Assembly (NCBI GenBank): GCA_032716605.1
Contig: CM064501.1
Span: 20,254,687-20,318,686, forward strand
Length of the DNA: 64,000 nucleotides
From: Paralithodes platypus
Lineage: Eukaryota; Arthropoda; Malacostraca; Decapoda; Lithodidae
Direction of reading: 5' to 3'
Shown: positions 11,405 through 22,618 of the stretch, one piece after another
Numbering within the stretch: position 1 is the stretch's first letter
Layout: each line of letters opens with the position of its first letter
Notes under the pieces: generated by a model
What the model was told of the DNA's origin: nothing
Database searches by the model: none
What the model saw: only the letters and a program-made list of their open reading frames with translations
Made by a program: the position numbers and the translations under genes

Positions 11405-14068
11405 TAAGTGCATTGTATAGTGAATATGTGTTATGTATACTCGCTGTATATGCACAATGATACTCTACAGTATATTTGTTATGTATACTCGCTGTATATG
11501 CACAATGATACTCTGCAGTATATGTGTTATGTATACTCGCTGTATATGCACAATGATACTCTGCAGTATATGTGTTATGTATGCTCGCTGTATATGCACA
11601 ATGATACTCTGCAGTGTATGTGTTATGTATACTCGCTGTATATGCACAATGATACTCTGCAGTATATGTGTTATGTATACTCGCTGTATATGCACAATGA
11701 TACTCTGCAGTATATGTGTTATGTATACTCGCTGTATATGCACAACGATACTCTGCAGTATATGTGTTATGTATACTCGCTGTATATGCACAATGATACT
11801 CTGCAGTATATGTATTATGTATACTCGCTGTATATGCACAATGATACTCTGCAGTATATGTGTTATGTATACTCGCTGTATATGCACAATGATACTCTGC
11901 AGTATATGTGTTATGTATACTCGCTGTATATGCACAACGATACTCTGCAGTATATGTGTTATGTATACTCGCTGTATATGCACAATGATACTCTGCAGTA
12001 TATGTGTTATGTATACTCGCTGTATATGCACAATGATACTCTGCAGTATATGTGTTATGTATACTCGCTGTATATGCACAACGATACTCTGCAGTATATG
12101 TGTTATGTATACTCGCTGTATATGCACAATGATACTCTGCAGTATATGTGTTATGTATACTCGCTGTATATGCACAATGATACTCTGCAGTACAGTATAT
12201 GTGTTATGTATACTCGCTGTATATGCACAATGATACTCTGCAGTATATTTGTTATGTATACTCGCTGTATATGCACAATGATACTCTGCAGTATATGTGT
12301 TATGTATACTTGCTGTATATGCACAATGATACTCTGCAGTATATGTGTTATGTATACTCGCTGTATATGCACAACGATACTCTGCAGTATATGTGTTATG
12401 TATACTCGCTGTATATGCACAACGATACTCTGCAGTATATGTGTTATGTATACTCGCTGTATATGCACAACGATACTCTGCAGTATATGTGTTATGTATA
12501 CTCGCTGTATATGCACAATGATACTCTGCAGTATATGTGTTATGTATACTCGCTGTATATGCACAATGATACTCTGCAGTATATGTGTTATGTATACTCG
12601 CTGTATATGCACAACGATACTCTGCAGTATATGTGTTATGTATACTCGCTGTATATGCACAATGATACTCTGCAGTATATGTGTTATGTATACTCGCTGT
12701 ATATGCACAACGATACTCTGCAGTATATGTGTTATGTATACTCGCTGTATATGCACAATGATACTCTGCAGTATATGTGTTATGTATACTCGCTGTATAT
12801 GCACAATGATACTCTGCAGTATATGTGTTATGTATACTCGCTGTATATGCACAATGATACTCTGCAGTATATGTGTTATGTATACTCGCTGTATATGCAC
12901 AATGATACTCTGCAGTATGTGTTATGTATACTCGCTGTATATGCACAATGATACTCTGCAGTATATGTGTTATGTATACTCGCTGTATATGCACAATGAT
13001 ACTCTGCAGTATATGTGTTATGTATACTCGCTGTATATGCACAATGATACTCTGCAGTATATGTGTTATGTATACTCGCTGTATATGCACAACGATACTC
13101 TGCAGTATATGTTATGTATACTCGCTGTATATGCACAACGATACTCTGCAGTATATGTGTTATGTATACTCGCTGTATATGCACAACGATACTCTGCAGT
13201 ATATGTGTTATGTATACTCGCTGTATATGCACAACGATACTCTGCAGTATATGTGTTATGTATACTCGCTGTATATGCACAACGATACTCTGCAGTATAT
13301 GTGTTATGTATACTCGCTGTATATGCACAATGATACTCTGCAGTATATGTGTTATGTATACTCGCTGTATATGCACAACGATACTCTGCAGTATATGTGT
13401 TATGTATACTCGCTGTATATGCACAATGATACTCTGCAGTATATGTGTTATGTATACTCGCTGTATATGCACAATGATACTCTGCAGTATATGTGTTATG
13501 TATACTCGCTGTATATGCACAATGATACTCTGCAGTATATGTGTTATGTATACTCGCTGTATATGCACAATGATACTCTGCAGTATATGTGTTATGTATA
13601 CTCGCTGTATATGCACAATGATACTCTGCAGTATATGTGTTATGTATACTCGCTGTATATGCACAATGATACTCTGCAGTATATGTGTTATGTATACTCG
13701 CTGTATATGCACAATGATACTCTGCAGTATATGTGTTATGTATACTCGCTGTATATGCACAATGATACTCTGCAGTATATGTGTTATGTATACTCGCTGT
13801 ATATGCACAACGATACTCTGCAGTATATGTGTTATGTATACTCGCTGTATATGCACAACGATACTCTGCAGTATATGTGTTATGTATACTCGCTGTATAT
13901 GCACAACGATACTCTGCAGTATATGTGTTATGTATACTCGCTGTATATGCACAATGATACTCTGCAGTATATGTGTTATGTATACTCGCTGTATATGCAC
14001 AATGATACTCTGCACTATATGTGTTATGTATACTCGCTGTATATGCACAACGATACTCTGCAGTATAT
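11405..14068. repeat. 48-bp minisatellite, left block (about 55 copies)
   Basis: Unit TTATGTATACTCGCTGTATA followed by TGCACAAYGATACTCTGCAG and TATATGTG; Y is the main polymorphism (C or T). A few units have small indels, such as the extra TACAG near 12190. AGTATA and TATACT within adjacent parts of the unit can pair to a short hairpin. 48 is divisible by three and several frames lack stops, which creates very long spurious ORFs on both strands. The block stops exactly where the CR1 begins and resumes at 18316. Confidence 0.97.
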
Positions 14069-14085
14069 AAGAACATAAGAACATA
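14069..14085 (-). repeat. CR1 3' terminal 8-base repeats
   Basis: Read on the minus strand the element ends in two tandem TTCTTATG-type units. The same terminal repeat closes the copies at 4156, 6421 and 9444 and is the presumed recognition tail for the reverse transcriptase (family knowledge). Confidence 0.85.
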
Positions 14086-14280
14086 AGAAAATGGGAGTCT
14101 GCAGAAAGCCGATTGGCCTAAGCAAGGCAGATCCCTGTCCCACACAACCCCAATTACAAAGCCCAATTATAGGCTCAACACTCTAATACCCTTAGGATCA
14201 TCTTACCAAACCGGTTAGAGATTAACGCAGGATTACGGGGTCTGCAGAGCGCTGATTGGCCCAACCCGGCTGATCCCCCT

Positions 14281-17223
14281 TCACACCCAACCCTTCTCGT
14301 CCATATGCTTATCCAATTTTTTCTTAAAGCTCCCTATCGTTCTTGATCCCACTATATCACTTGGTAGCCTATTCCACCCATCTACAACTCTGTTACCAAA
14401 CCAATATTTGCCTATATCTTTTCTGAAACGAAATTTATCTAATTTGAAACCATTGGTACGAGTTCTTTCGCTATCACTGAGCTTTAGTACATTTGTCATG
14501 TCCCCTTTGTTAATCCCACTAACCCACTTGAACACCTCTATCATATCCCCTCTAACTCTGCGTCTCTCTAACGAATGTAAACCTAATTTCTTCAACCTTT
14601 CTTCATACGGAAAATTTCTAATATTATGGATCATTTTTGTCATTCTATGCTGAATTCTCTCCAATGAATCTATGTCCATTCTGTAATAAGGACACCAAAA
14701 TTGGACAGCATAATCCATATGGGGTCTCACTAATGACAAGTAAAGTTTTAAGATAACATCAGCAGTTCTGTTACTCACACTCCTAGAGATGAACCCGAGA
14801 ATCCTGTTTGCCTTATTACGAACGCTTATACACTGTTTTCTAGGCTTCAAATCATTGCTAACAAACACACCTAGATCTTTCTCGCAGTCTGAATTTTCTA
14901 ATTCTAAATTAGCTAGTTTATATTTAACATTTATTTGCATCTTCCCTATCTTTAATACCTTGCATTTGTCAATGTTAAACTTCATCTGCCAATTTACTGA
15001 CCATTCATGTAAGGTATCTAGATCCCTTTGGAGGCACTCTATATCGCTATCTGAATCAATTGATCTCCCCATTTTAGTATCGTCTGCGAATTTACTTATC
15101 CTACTAGTTATACCTAAATCTAGGTCATTTATGTATATAAGAAACAACAGGGGACCTAATACCGATCCCTGGGGGACACCACTTTTGACTGCTCCCCACT
15201 CTGACTTGGTACCATTTATGCTGACTCTCTGTTTCCTACCAATTAGCCATGACCTAATCCATCCCAACAACGACCCTCCTATTCCATGTGCCTCAACCTT
15301 TCTCATCAATCTCTCATGAGGGACTCTGTCGAAAGCTTTACTGAAATCTAAATATATAATATCATATGACTTGTCACTATCTACTGCTTCATATACCTCT
15401 GAGAAAAAGCTAAGCAAATTAGTAAGGCACGAACGTCCCTGAGTGAATCCATGCTGAGAAGAATTTATTAAGTTAAATTTTACTAAGTGGCTTCTAATTT
15501 TCCTAGCAATAATAGACTCTAGCAACTTTCCTATGATTGATGTGAGACTAATGGGACGGTAATTGGATGCTATCGATTTATCACCTTTTTTGAAGATCGG
15601 AACTACATTTGCAAGCTTCCAAGCTTCTGGAACTAAACCTGTTTCTAATGACTTGTTAAATATAAATGCTAATGGACTACTTAACTCATCTCTGCATTCT
15701 TTTAATACTCTAGCATATACCTCGTCAGGACCAGGCGATTTTTGAGGTTTCAGTCTGTCAATTTCCTTAAGCACATCATTTCTACTTATACTAACTGTAC
15801 TTAACATATTTTCTATACTATCACTATATACCATATTGACTTCTGGAATCTGTGCCAAATTTTCATTCGTGAAAACGGAAAGAAACTGACTATTTAATGT
15901 ACTGCACATTTCTAAATCATTTTCTGTTATTTCTCCTATTGAAGTTTTTAGGGGGCCTATTACATCTCTAACTTTAGATTTATATAGTTGGTAAAAAGCT
16001 TTAGGGTTATTTTTTGAGTCGCTGGCTATCCTTATTTCATAATTTCTTTTTGCTTTCCTGATTTCCTTTTTGACCTGTCTTGATAGAGTCTGATAGTATA
16101 TATGTAAATGATTTTCACCTTTCTTTATTTTTCGATATATTCCTTTCTTTTTTCCTATAAGATCTATTAGCTTATTAGTCATCCATTTTGGTTGGTTCTG
16201 CGTCGATCTAAATCTTCTTTTAGGGATATATTTATTTTGAGCATTGTGGAGTGAAGCAATAAACTGGTTATATGTAGGTGGCAAGTTTAACTCTGGCATA
16301 TCCTGACTTAATCGCTTAACAATAGGGTCCACCCTTAAGTCTCTTCTTAGCCCACCATAATCGGCTTTTCTGAAATCTGGGATAAGTGTCGTATTCTCTT
16401 TAGCATTCCCTGTCCATTGTATATTAAAATAAATAGATTTATGATCGCTATTTCCTAGGTGGTCACCAATCTCTACATTATTTATCATATGTTCATTGTT
16501 ACTGAAAACTAAATCAAGAATATTAATACCTCTAGTCGGCGTATCTATGAATTGAAATAAAAAACTATCTTGTACTACCTCTATAAACTCTACTGAATCG
16601 GAGTCGCCTATTTGGTGCTGCCAATCAATGTTCGGAAAATTAAAATCCCCCATAATGCACACATTGCTAAACCTTGATGCTATTTTAATTTCCTCCCATA
16701 ACGATTTTCCGCCATTTCTACTCATATTAGGCGGTCTATATATAACTCCAATAACTATGGTCTCACTACCTTCGTTAACCTCTACCCAAACACTTTCATT
16801 ATCATTATTTAGTCTAATACCTGATTTAATACAGCTTTTTAATGTACTCCTGACAAACACTGCTATACCCCCGCCCCTCCTACTTGTTCGGTCATATTTA
16901 AACAAACTATATCCTGGAATATCAAATTCTGCTAAAAAATGCCTAGATTCTGTATTAATCCACGTTTCAGTTAGCGCTATTATGTCTATATTTTCTGTGC
17001 TAACGAGTGCTCTAAGTTCGTTCATTTTGTTACATAAACTCCTACAATTTGTATAATATACCCTCAACCTATTACTTTTATTTGCAACTAATTTTCTATT
17101 GTGTTTAGCTAACTTATTATTTCCTGTTGAACTACTAGCTCTAGACGGAAATTCTACTCTATCAGTATTCTCATCTTTACTATCAGTTACATGTGTAGTG
17201 TTATCGATACTACTATTACACAT
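14281..17223 (-). CDS. CR1 ORF2: endonuclease / reverse transcriptase
   Basis: 980 residues from the first ATG after ORF1. An apurinic-type endonuclease occupies about residues 55-270: TNCRSL, ALTETW, CIMGDFNFPN and the terminal SDH are all present. The reverse transcriptase core follows: LDFSKAFDRV (about 625-634), GVPQGSVLGP (682-691) and the catalytic FADD (712-715), then the thumb and C-terminal region. It nicks target DNA and copies the element RNA at the nick. The frame is open upstream of this ATG across the ORF1 stop; GTG at 17266-17268 is another in-frame codon but an unlikely eukaryotic start. No stop or shift in the whole frame. Length is normal for CR1/L2 proteins. Confidence 0.93.
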   Translation of the reverse strand: MCNSSIDNTTHVTDSKDENTDRVEFPSRASSSTGNNKLAKHNRKLVANKSNRLRVYYTNCRSLCNKMNELRALVSTENIDIIALTETWINTESRHFLAEFDIPGYSLFKYDRTSRRGGGIAVFVRSTLKSCIKSGIRLNNDNESVWVEVNEGSETIVIGVIYRPPNMSRNGGKSLWEEIKIASRFSNVCIMGDFNFPNIDWQHQIGDSDSVEFIEVVQDSFLFQFIDTPTRGINILDLVFSNNEHMINNVEIGDHLGNSDHKSIYFNIQWTGNAKENTTLIPDFRKADYGGLRRDLRVDPIVKRLSQDMPELNLPPTYNQFIASLHNAQNKYIPKRRFRSTQNQPKWMTNKLIDLIGKKKGIYRKIKKGENHLHIYYQTLSRQVKKEIRKAKRNYEIRIASDSKNNPKAFYQLYKSKVRDVIGPLKTSIGEITENDLEMCSTLNSQFLSVFTNENLAQIPEVNMVYSDSIENMLSTVSISRNDVLKEIDRLKPQKSPGPDEVYARVLKECRDELSSPLAFIFNKSLETGLVPEAWKLANVVPIFKKGDKSIASNYRPISLTSIIGKLLESIIARKIRSHLVKFNLINSSQHGFTQGRSCLTNLLSFFSEVYEAVDSDKSYDIIYLDFSKAFDRVPHERLMRKVEAHGIGGSLLGWIRSWLIGRKQRVSINGTKSEWGAVKSGVPQGSVLGPLLFLIYINDLDLGITSRISKFADDTKMGRSIDSDSDIECLQRDLDTLHEWSVNWQMKFNIDKCKVLKIGKMQINVKYKLANLELENSDCEKDLGVFVSNDLKPRKQCISVRNKANRILGFISRSVSNRTADVILKLYLSLVRPHMDYAVQFWCPYYRMDIDSLERIQHRMTKMIHNIRNFPYEERLKKLGLHSLERRRVRGDMIEVFKWVSGINKGDMTNVLKLSDSERTRTNGFKLDKFRFRKDIGKYWFGNRVVDGWNRLPSDIVGSRTIGSFKKKLDKHMDEKGWV

Positions 17224-17333
17224 CACTATATCCGCACTATCTTGACTGATTTTTTCTATTTTACTCACTGGTTTGTCACATGAAGTACCTGCTCCATATG
17301 GAGACAGTATTTTACTTACACACCCAGGTTTTT

Positions 17334-18221
17334 TTAACGAAACCCCGCAACAATCTTGTCGAGTGAGCTGGCCAAGGTCGAAACTCCTAGTCGAGAGAGA
17401 TGTACTCCATCCTGGGCATACAGTTCATCCTTACCATAAAAGAGGGACCAGTTATCCAGGAATGGAATAGTATTTGCCTTACAATACTTCTCCAGCCGGC
17501 TATTTACACCAATAGCCCTGGAGGACCATTCCTTCCTTACCCCTCTTCTAGGCAGGATACTGTTTACCACAGGAACTCCACCTTTTTCCTTGATCCTCTC
17601 CAACATTTCCTGATACTTGGAGAGCAACTCCTCAGTCCTGCATCTCCATATGTCGTTGCTCCCTGCGTTGAGGAAGATGATGGGGTCCTCCCCACTCACT
17701 TCCATGACAGCATCTATCTTCTCAGCCACCCTCCCGACTCCGGCACCAGGCACGCAGACAACTTTACCAACCTGAGTGTTTGTTGCCCTGCCAAGGTATC
17801 TAACCAATGAATCACCGACAATGAAAACAGACTTAGCTTTTTCCTTTTGTCGGCGTGTAGCAGCAGTTGTTGCAGCAACAGCAGCAGACTTCCCCCCCTC
17901 CCCTCTCACTGCCTCGATGATCGCCACTTCATCGCCATCACTCTCATCAGCCAAGGTGCTGAAGTTGTTGTGGGTCTTGACTGGCTGCCTTTTCAGCTTG
18001 CAGGCCGTTGCACTAGTTGACACCACTTTCCAAGGGGCTTCACGATCCCTGGGAACACTTCCGGTAGCCTCACACTTCTTCTCCGCCATAGCTAGTCTCA
18101 AGGCCAAATTTTCATCTTTGAGACACTGAATCTCCTGCTCCACACTCTCCAGTCTCTCTTGCAAAGCAAGACAAAGCTGGAGAGTATGGGAGGAGACAGC
18201 AGACTCATCAACAACAGCCAT
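17334..18221 (-). CDS. CR1 ORF1: coiled-coil / SGNH (GDSL) esterase protein
   Basis: 295 residues from ATG at 18221 (a GTG one codon upstream is not a likely start). Residues about 15-48 are a leucine-rich coiled coil (ERLESVEQEIQCLKDENLAL), expected to give oligomers. After a charged linker an SGNH hydrolase fold is visible: GDS (136-138, nucleophile Ser138), GSND (187-190) and DGVH (271-274, Asp and His of the triad). Such esterase ORF1 proteins are a known feature of CR1-like LINEs; RNA binding or membrane/lipid action is proposed, not shown here. All catalytic positions are intact. ORF2 follows in the -1 frame and is open across this stop codon, suggesting reinitiation or a coupled mechanism. 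Confidence 0.9.
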   Translation of the reverse strand: MAVVDESAVSSHTLQLCLALQERLESVEQEIQCLKDENLALRLAMAEKKCEATGSVPRDREAPWKVVSTSATACKLKRQPVKTHNNFSTLADESDGDEVAIIEAVRGEGGKSAAVAATTAATRRQKEKAKSVFIVGDSLVRYLGRATNTQVGKVVCVPGAGVGRVAEKIDAVMEVSGEDPIIFLNAGSNDIWRCRTEELLSKYQEMLERIKEKGGVPVVNSILPRRGVRKEWSSRAIGVNSRLEKYCKANTIPFLDNWSLFYGKDELYAQDGVHLSRLGVSTLASSLDKIVAGFR

Positions 18222-18315
18222 CACTATGAAAGTTCACTAGGATCTCACTAAGGGTAAACAGGTTCACTAGCGGTCACTGGGGACGTCCGCACAGGTCAGG
18301 GGTCAGAGAGCAACT
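18222..18315 (-). promoter_or_regulatory. CR1 5' UTR / internal promoter region
   Basis: 94 bases between the array junction and the ORF1 ATG. LINE 5' UTRs normally carry the internal promoter; no specific motif can be named here. Confidence 0.5.
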
Positions 18316-19515
18316 GTGTTATGTATACTCGCTGTATATGCACAATGATACTCTGCAGTATATGTGTTATGTATACTCGCTGTATATGCACAATGATACT
18401 CTGCAGTATATGTGTTATGTATACTCGCTGTATATGCACAATGATACTCTGCAGTATATGTGTTATGTATACTCGCTGTATATGCACAATGATACTCTGC
18501 AGTATATGTGTTATGTATACTCGCTGTATATGCACAATGATACTCTGCAGTATATGTGCTATGTATACTCGCTGTATATGCACAACGATACTCTGCAGTA
18601 TATGTGTTATGTATACTCGCTGTATATGCACAACGATACTCTGCAGTATATGTGTTATGTATACTCGCTGTATATGCACAACGATACTCTGCAGTATATG
18701 TGTTATGTATACTCGCTGTATATGCACAACGATACTCTGCAGTATATGTGTTATGTATACTCGCTGTATATGCACAATGGTACTCTGCAGTATATGTGTT
18801 ATGTATACTCGCTGCATATGCACAACGATACTCTGCAGTATATGTGTTATGTATACTCGCTGTATATGCACAACGATACTCTGCAGTATATGTGTTATGT
18901 ATACTCGCTGTATATGCACAACGATACTCTGCAGTATATGTGTTATGTATACTCGCTGTATATGCACAACGATACTCTGCAGTATATGTGTTATGTATAC
19001 TCGCTGTATATGCACAACGATACTCTGCAGTATATGTGTTATGTATACTCGCTGTATATGCAGAACGATACTCTGCAGTATATGTGTTATGTATACTCTC
19101 TGTATATGCACAACGATACTCTGCAGTATATGTGTTATGTATACTCGCTGTATATGCACAACGATACTCTGCAGTATATGTGTTATGTATACTCGCTGTA
19201 TATGCACAACGATACTCTGCAGTATATGTGTTATGTATACTCGCTGTATATGCACAATGATACTCTGCAGTATATGTGTTATGTATACTCGCTGTATATG
19301 CACAATGATACTCTGCAGTATATGTGTTATGTATACTCGCTGTATATGCACAATGATACTCTGCAGTATATGTGTTATGTATACTCGCTGTATATGCACA
19401 ATGATACTCTGCAGTATATGTGTTATGTATACTCGCTGTATATGCACAATGATACTCTGCAGTATATGTGTTATGTATACTCGCTGTATATGCACAATGA
19501 TACTCTGCAGTATAT
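18316..19515. repeat. 48-bp minisatellite, right block (about 25 copies)
   Basis: Same unit as 11405-14068, continuing in register after the CR1. C-variant units (CACAACGATA) dominate the middle and T-variant units the two ends. Isolated changes mark single units (CACAATGGTA near 18777, CTGCATATGC near 18812, CAGAACG near 19061). Confidence 0.97.
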
Positions 19516-19749
19516 TTGTAGCTTTCTTTATGTGCATATTGTTTTATTTTGTTTTCTTTTGCACTAATGCACATTCTCTAGTTTTTTGTTGACTTTTAAT
19601 GTTTTTTCTACAGATTAGCTGAGGACATATATGCCATAAGGCATCAAATCCTCTTTGTCACAGGTTAAAAACATAATTGTAATTTAGACCATGTATAATG
19701 TAATCTCTTTGTATCTGTGACAATAAAGATTTTTTTAATTGAATTGAAT
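19516..19749 (+). mobile_element. 3' UTR end of the minisatellite-bearing LINE
   Basis: Unique sequence after the array, ending with CTGTGACAATAAAGA and an (ATTGA)n tail at about 19735-19748. With 10335-11404 it brackets the whole array, so the minisatellite lies in the 3' UTR of this LINE. The AATAAAG near the end is a plausible polyadenylation-type signal. Confidence 0.7.
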
Positions 19750-20725
19750 TGAAGGAAGAGGAGAGTATAAGGTTTCTTGGGATTGTTGTGGATAGACAAT
19801 TATTTTGTGATCCTCACTTACAATACTTAACATCAACAGTAAATAAACAATGCGGTATACTTTACCACACCCGAGATTGCTTCAACAGAAATGCCCTTAA
19901 ACAACTATATTATTCGCTACTTTATCCGTTCTTTTCATACTGCCACACCATATGGGGAGCAGCAGGGAAAACCAAAATGAAATCATTAACAATAGCACAG
20001 AAAAAAGTTATCAGAACTATTACTTATACACCAAGGAATGCCCACACAAACGAAATGTTTCGGTTTCGTAGACTATTAAAACTAAGAGGATATTAATACT
20101 TTCAGCAGTGCAATATTTGTAAATAAATCATTAATTCACCTAAGTAATTCGGGAATGTTTAATTATCGCATAAATGACAGGTATGATTTGCGAAATTACA
20201 ATCCTTTAGAAATCCCTCAAATGACCACAAAGCAATCTCAAATCTCAATAAAATACCATGGAGTTAAGATTTGGAACTGCTTACCTCATGATACACAAAA
20301 TAAAACAACAATCTCTAGTTTTAAGATGTCTCTCAAATCTTACCTGTTATCAAATTATTAATATTCAGAATTATGCTTTCGTCATCAATTTAGATAAAAG
20401 TATGTTGTATGATAGCGTTTGCCTGTGCCCACAAGGAAAATAATGTTGGGTTGTAAGATGGTGTCTGGTTGGATACTAGTAATGTGATTATGAGGGAACT
20501 AATTGGGTAGGCTAACCATCTACTGGATTTCACTATAGGTTCAGATCTTAAATATGTTATGACAATATGAAACTATGTTCGAGTAAATCTCAATGTGCCT
20601 TGAAGAGAGACCCTCCCAAAAATGCTCAGCCAATATATTATATTATTGTAAATCCTTATTGTATCCATATTGTAAATACTTCTGGCTAACTAAAATATTT
20701 CAACCAATCAATTAAATCAATCAAA
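19750..20725 (+). mobile_element. LINE C-terminal fragment (decayed)
   Basis: Starts abruptly after the (ATTGA)n tail with an RT C-terminal region: FLGIVVDRQLFCDPHL, YSLLYPFFSYCHTIWGAA, IAQKKVIRTITY, broken by a stop at about 20095. A second open piece at 20155-20361 carries the usual LINE terminus (GVKIWNCLPHDTQ, FKMSLKSYLLSNY). It ends in an A/T-rich (AATC)-like tail near 20705-20725. 5'-truncated and inactive. Confidence 0.75.
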
Positions 20726-20875
20726 AAGCACATTTATTGTGAAATTTATTGAGAAAAAAGCTAGATCATCGAATGAGTTGCCTCGGCATGTAGAAGCATA
20801 TGAAGGTGATAACTTTCGCGTCCACCTCCTCTCGGGAGTTAGGGATGTCTGGCAATAGATAGATAGATAGATAGT
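20726..20875 (+). mobile_element. (GATA)n-tailed fragment used as an insertion site
   Basis: Short fragment ending GTCTGGCAATAGATAG plus further GATA units, like the RTE 3' ends elsewhere in the window. The next LINE begins inside this GATA run and GATA units reappear at its far end (22619-22651). Confidence 0.6.
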
Positions 20876-22618
20876 CAGTCAGTCAGTCAGTCAATTCTTT
20901 ATTTCATAAAAAGCTATACATAGTAACTTTTTACATATTTACAGTTACAATTAAAATTAAAGGTAAACATTAACGCATTGTTGGTTCATGATTTTGAACG
21001 TACATAATTCTTGCCGCCTTCACTGCTTCAATGTCATTGTCTTTTAAACAATTGATACTGTATGCTGCATTTAAAATATTATTTACTTCATTAGTTAGGA
21101 GAGGTGTGGTAGAGTGGTCTTGCCACTGGCCTGGTAATCCAAAGGTCCCGGGTTCAAATCCCGATGTATCAATGGGAAGATATTATTGGGATGGAATTTG
21201 TGCTGTACCTGGTATCAAGTGCATTACCACAAGCCCACCGAAACGTCAATAAAATACCCTCATTGTTCCCCGATTAAATAGCACTGTATGAATATTCCCA
21301 TATTCAAAATATGCTATAGGGGTGCAATGCCTGGTGAGTTATCTGCTCAACAGGTGGCGTTGTGTGTGTGTAAGTGTGAGAGTCCGAGTGTAGGGGGTGA
21401 GACAGTGAAGCACGGGAACGAGGTGTCTTCAGAGATGGGGTCATTTCGGGCCATGAGTGAGCACCGTGCCTCATGTGAAGGCAAGATGGCAGGTGCTCGT
21501 TGTACTCTACGTGCTTCAAATGTCTCACTCCCTAGACTGGAACAAGACCTCACGGGCTTCACTATTCATTGTAAAGCGGTGAATGTTAAGGCTCTCAGCC
21601 TATGCCCGAGAGGAAGTAAGTTGGAATATAGAAAAAAAAAAAAAAAAAAAAACTATTACATACATCCACTAAACTGTTTTCAAGAAATTTACAAGGATGG
21701 GCAATCATTCTATTTGCAAATCTTATTTGATTCCAGTTCATCAAATGGTTAAAAGTCATTAGGCCAGCAAGTTGACAAGCTTTATGGTTACTTTCCCAGT
21801 ATTTTAGTCCTAACATTTTCTTGATTGCCTTATGACAACCAATAGCAAATTGCTTAAAGGGAACATTACACTTTCTATTACAGTACCAAAGGTCTGTTCC
21901 ATACAGGCTTAAGCAGTAGCTGGTAAACAGTTTAATAAACACATCAAAACTGGCTCGTGAAAATTTTCGCAAAATGCAATTAAACTCGTTATAAAATTTA
22001 TGTCTACATCTTATCAAATCCTTATCATTATTCAGATTACTATCGAAGACAAATCCAAGATACTTATGTTCATTAATGGCTTCTCGCCATTTAATATCAT
22101 AGTGGGGCCTAATAATTTAGAGTTATCAGCTCTGAATAACATACACACTGACTTAGTAATATTAATATCAATATCTATATCATTAGCTTCTTTTTCTAAT
22201 ATATTCAACAAAAATTGAAATCCTGATGACGAGGGAGCCAGTAGAACCAGGTCATCTGCGTAACCAACTACATTACTCATTTTATTACCAAGCCTGCAAC
22301 CAACTTTACTTTTTGCTAAATTTGCTATTAAATCATCAATGTATACATTAAATAGAATAGTTGATAGTATTCCACCTTGCCTAACTCCATTCATTATCTT
22401 CCATGGTTCTGAAACATCATCCTTATGCTTCGTTCTTACTATTTGATTTCTATACAAATAAAATATAACATTTACATAAAAATTAGGAATGCCCAAATTT
22501 AAAAGTTTATCAAGAAGTTTAAAATGATTTACTTTATCAAATGCTTTTCGTAAGTCTACAAAAGCTGAATATACATTTGAGTCTGAAAATTTATAACTCA
22601 AGATAGTTTCTTTCAGGT
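20876..22618 (-). mobile_element. 5'-truncated LINE inserted in a (GATA)n run
   Basis: Minus-strand reverse transcriptase: FVDLRKAFDKVNHFKLLDKL, GVRQGGILSTILFNVYIDDL and the catalytic YADDLVLLAPSS (within 22032-22601), then a shifted C-terminal frame (CLSLYGTDLWYCN, FKQFAIGCHKAIKKMLGL) at 21653-22017 and, beyond a SINE, a last coding piece at about 20960-21095. It ends in a (TGAC)5 tail read on the minus strand (20876-20895). GATA repeats on both sides fit insertion into a GATA tail with the duplicated target hidden in the repeat. Confidence 0.8.
21098..21652 (+). mobile_element. tRNA-related SINE with A run, about 555 bp
   Basis: A pol III-type head shows box A TGGTAGAGTGG at 21107-21117 and box B GGTTCAAATCC at 21151-21161, 44 bases apart. 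It interrupts the LINE coding region on the other strand and ends with about 21 A residues at 21632-21652. The acceptor stem does not pair, so this is not a working tRNA. It is long for a SINE; the body from about 21250 might be a second fused element. A clean target duplication was not found. Confidence 0.65.

Larger units (their letters stand above)
14069..18315 (-). mobile_element. Full-length CR1-clade LINE, both ORFs open
   Basis: 4247-base element on the minus strand: 5' UTR 18222-18315, ORF1 17334-18221, ORF2 14281-17223 or longer, 3' UTR to 14069 ending in repeats of TTCTTATG. It sits inside the 48-bp minisatellite: the array reads ...CAGTATAT up to 14068 and GTGTTATG from 18316, which rejoin to a normal unit with neither loss nor duplication. 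Both ORFs are uninterrupted, so it may be recently active. Truncated relatives lie at 4086-4156 and 9444-9826. Confidence 0.92.

Noticed and set aside
11408..14166. Long ORFs (up to 641 codons) on both strands through the 48-bp array
   Set aside because: The repeat length is a multiple of three and lacks stops in several frames; the encoded 16-residue repeats appear in all frames equally. Artefact.
14408..17056. Plus-strand ORFs over the CR1
   Set aside because: Antisense shadows of CR1 ORF2.
18296..19592. Long ORFs on both strands in the right array block
   Set aside because: Same artefact as the left block.
21098..21175. tRNA gene
   Set aside because: Boxes A and B are good but the acceptor stem does not pair; SINE head.
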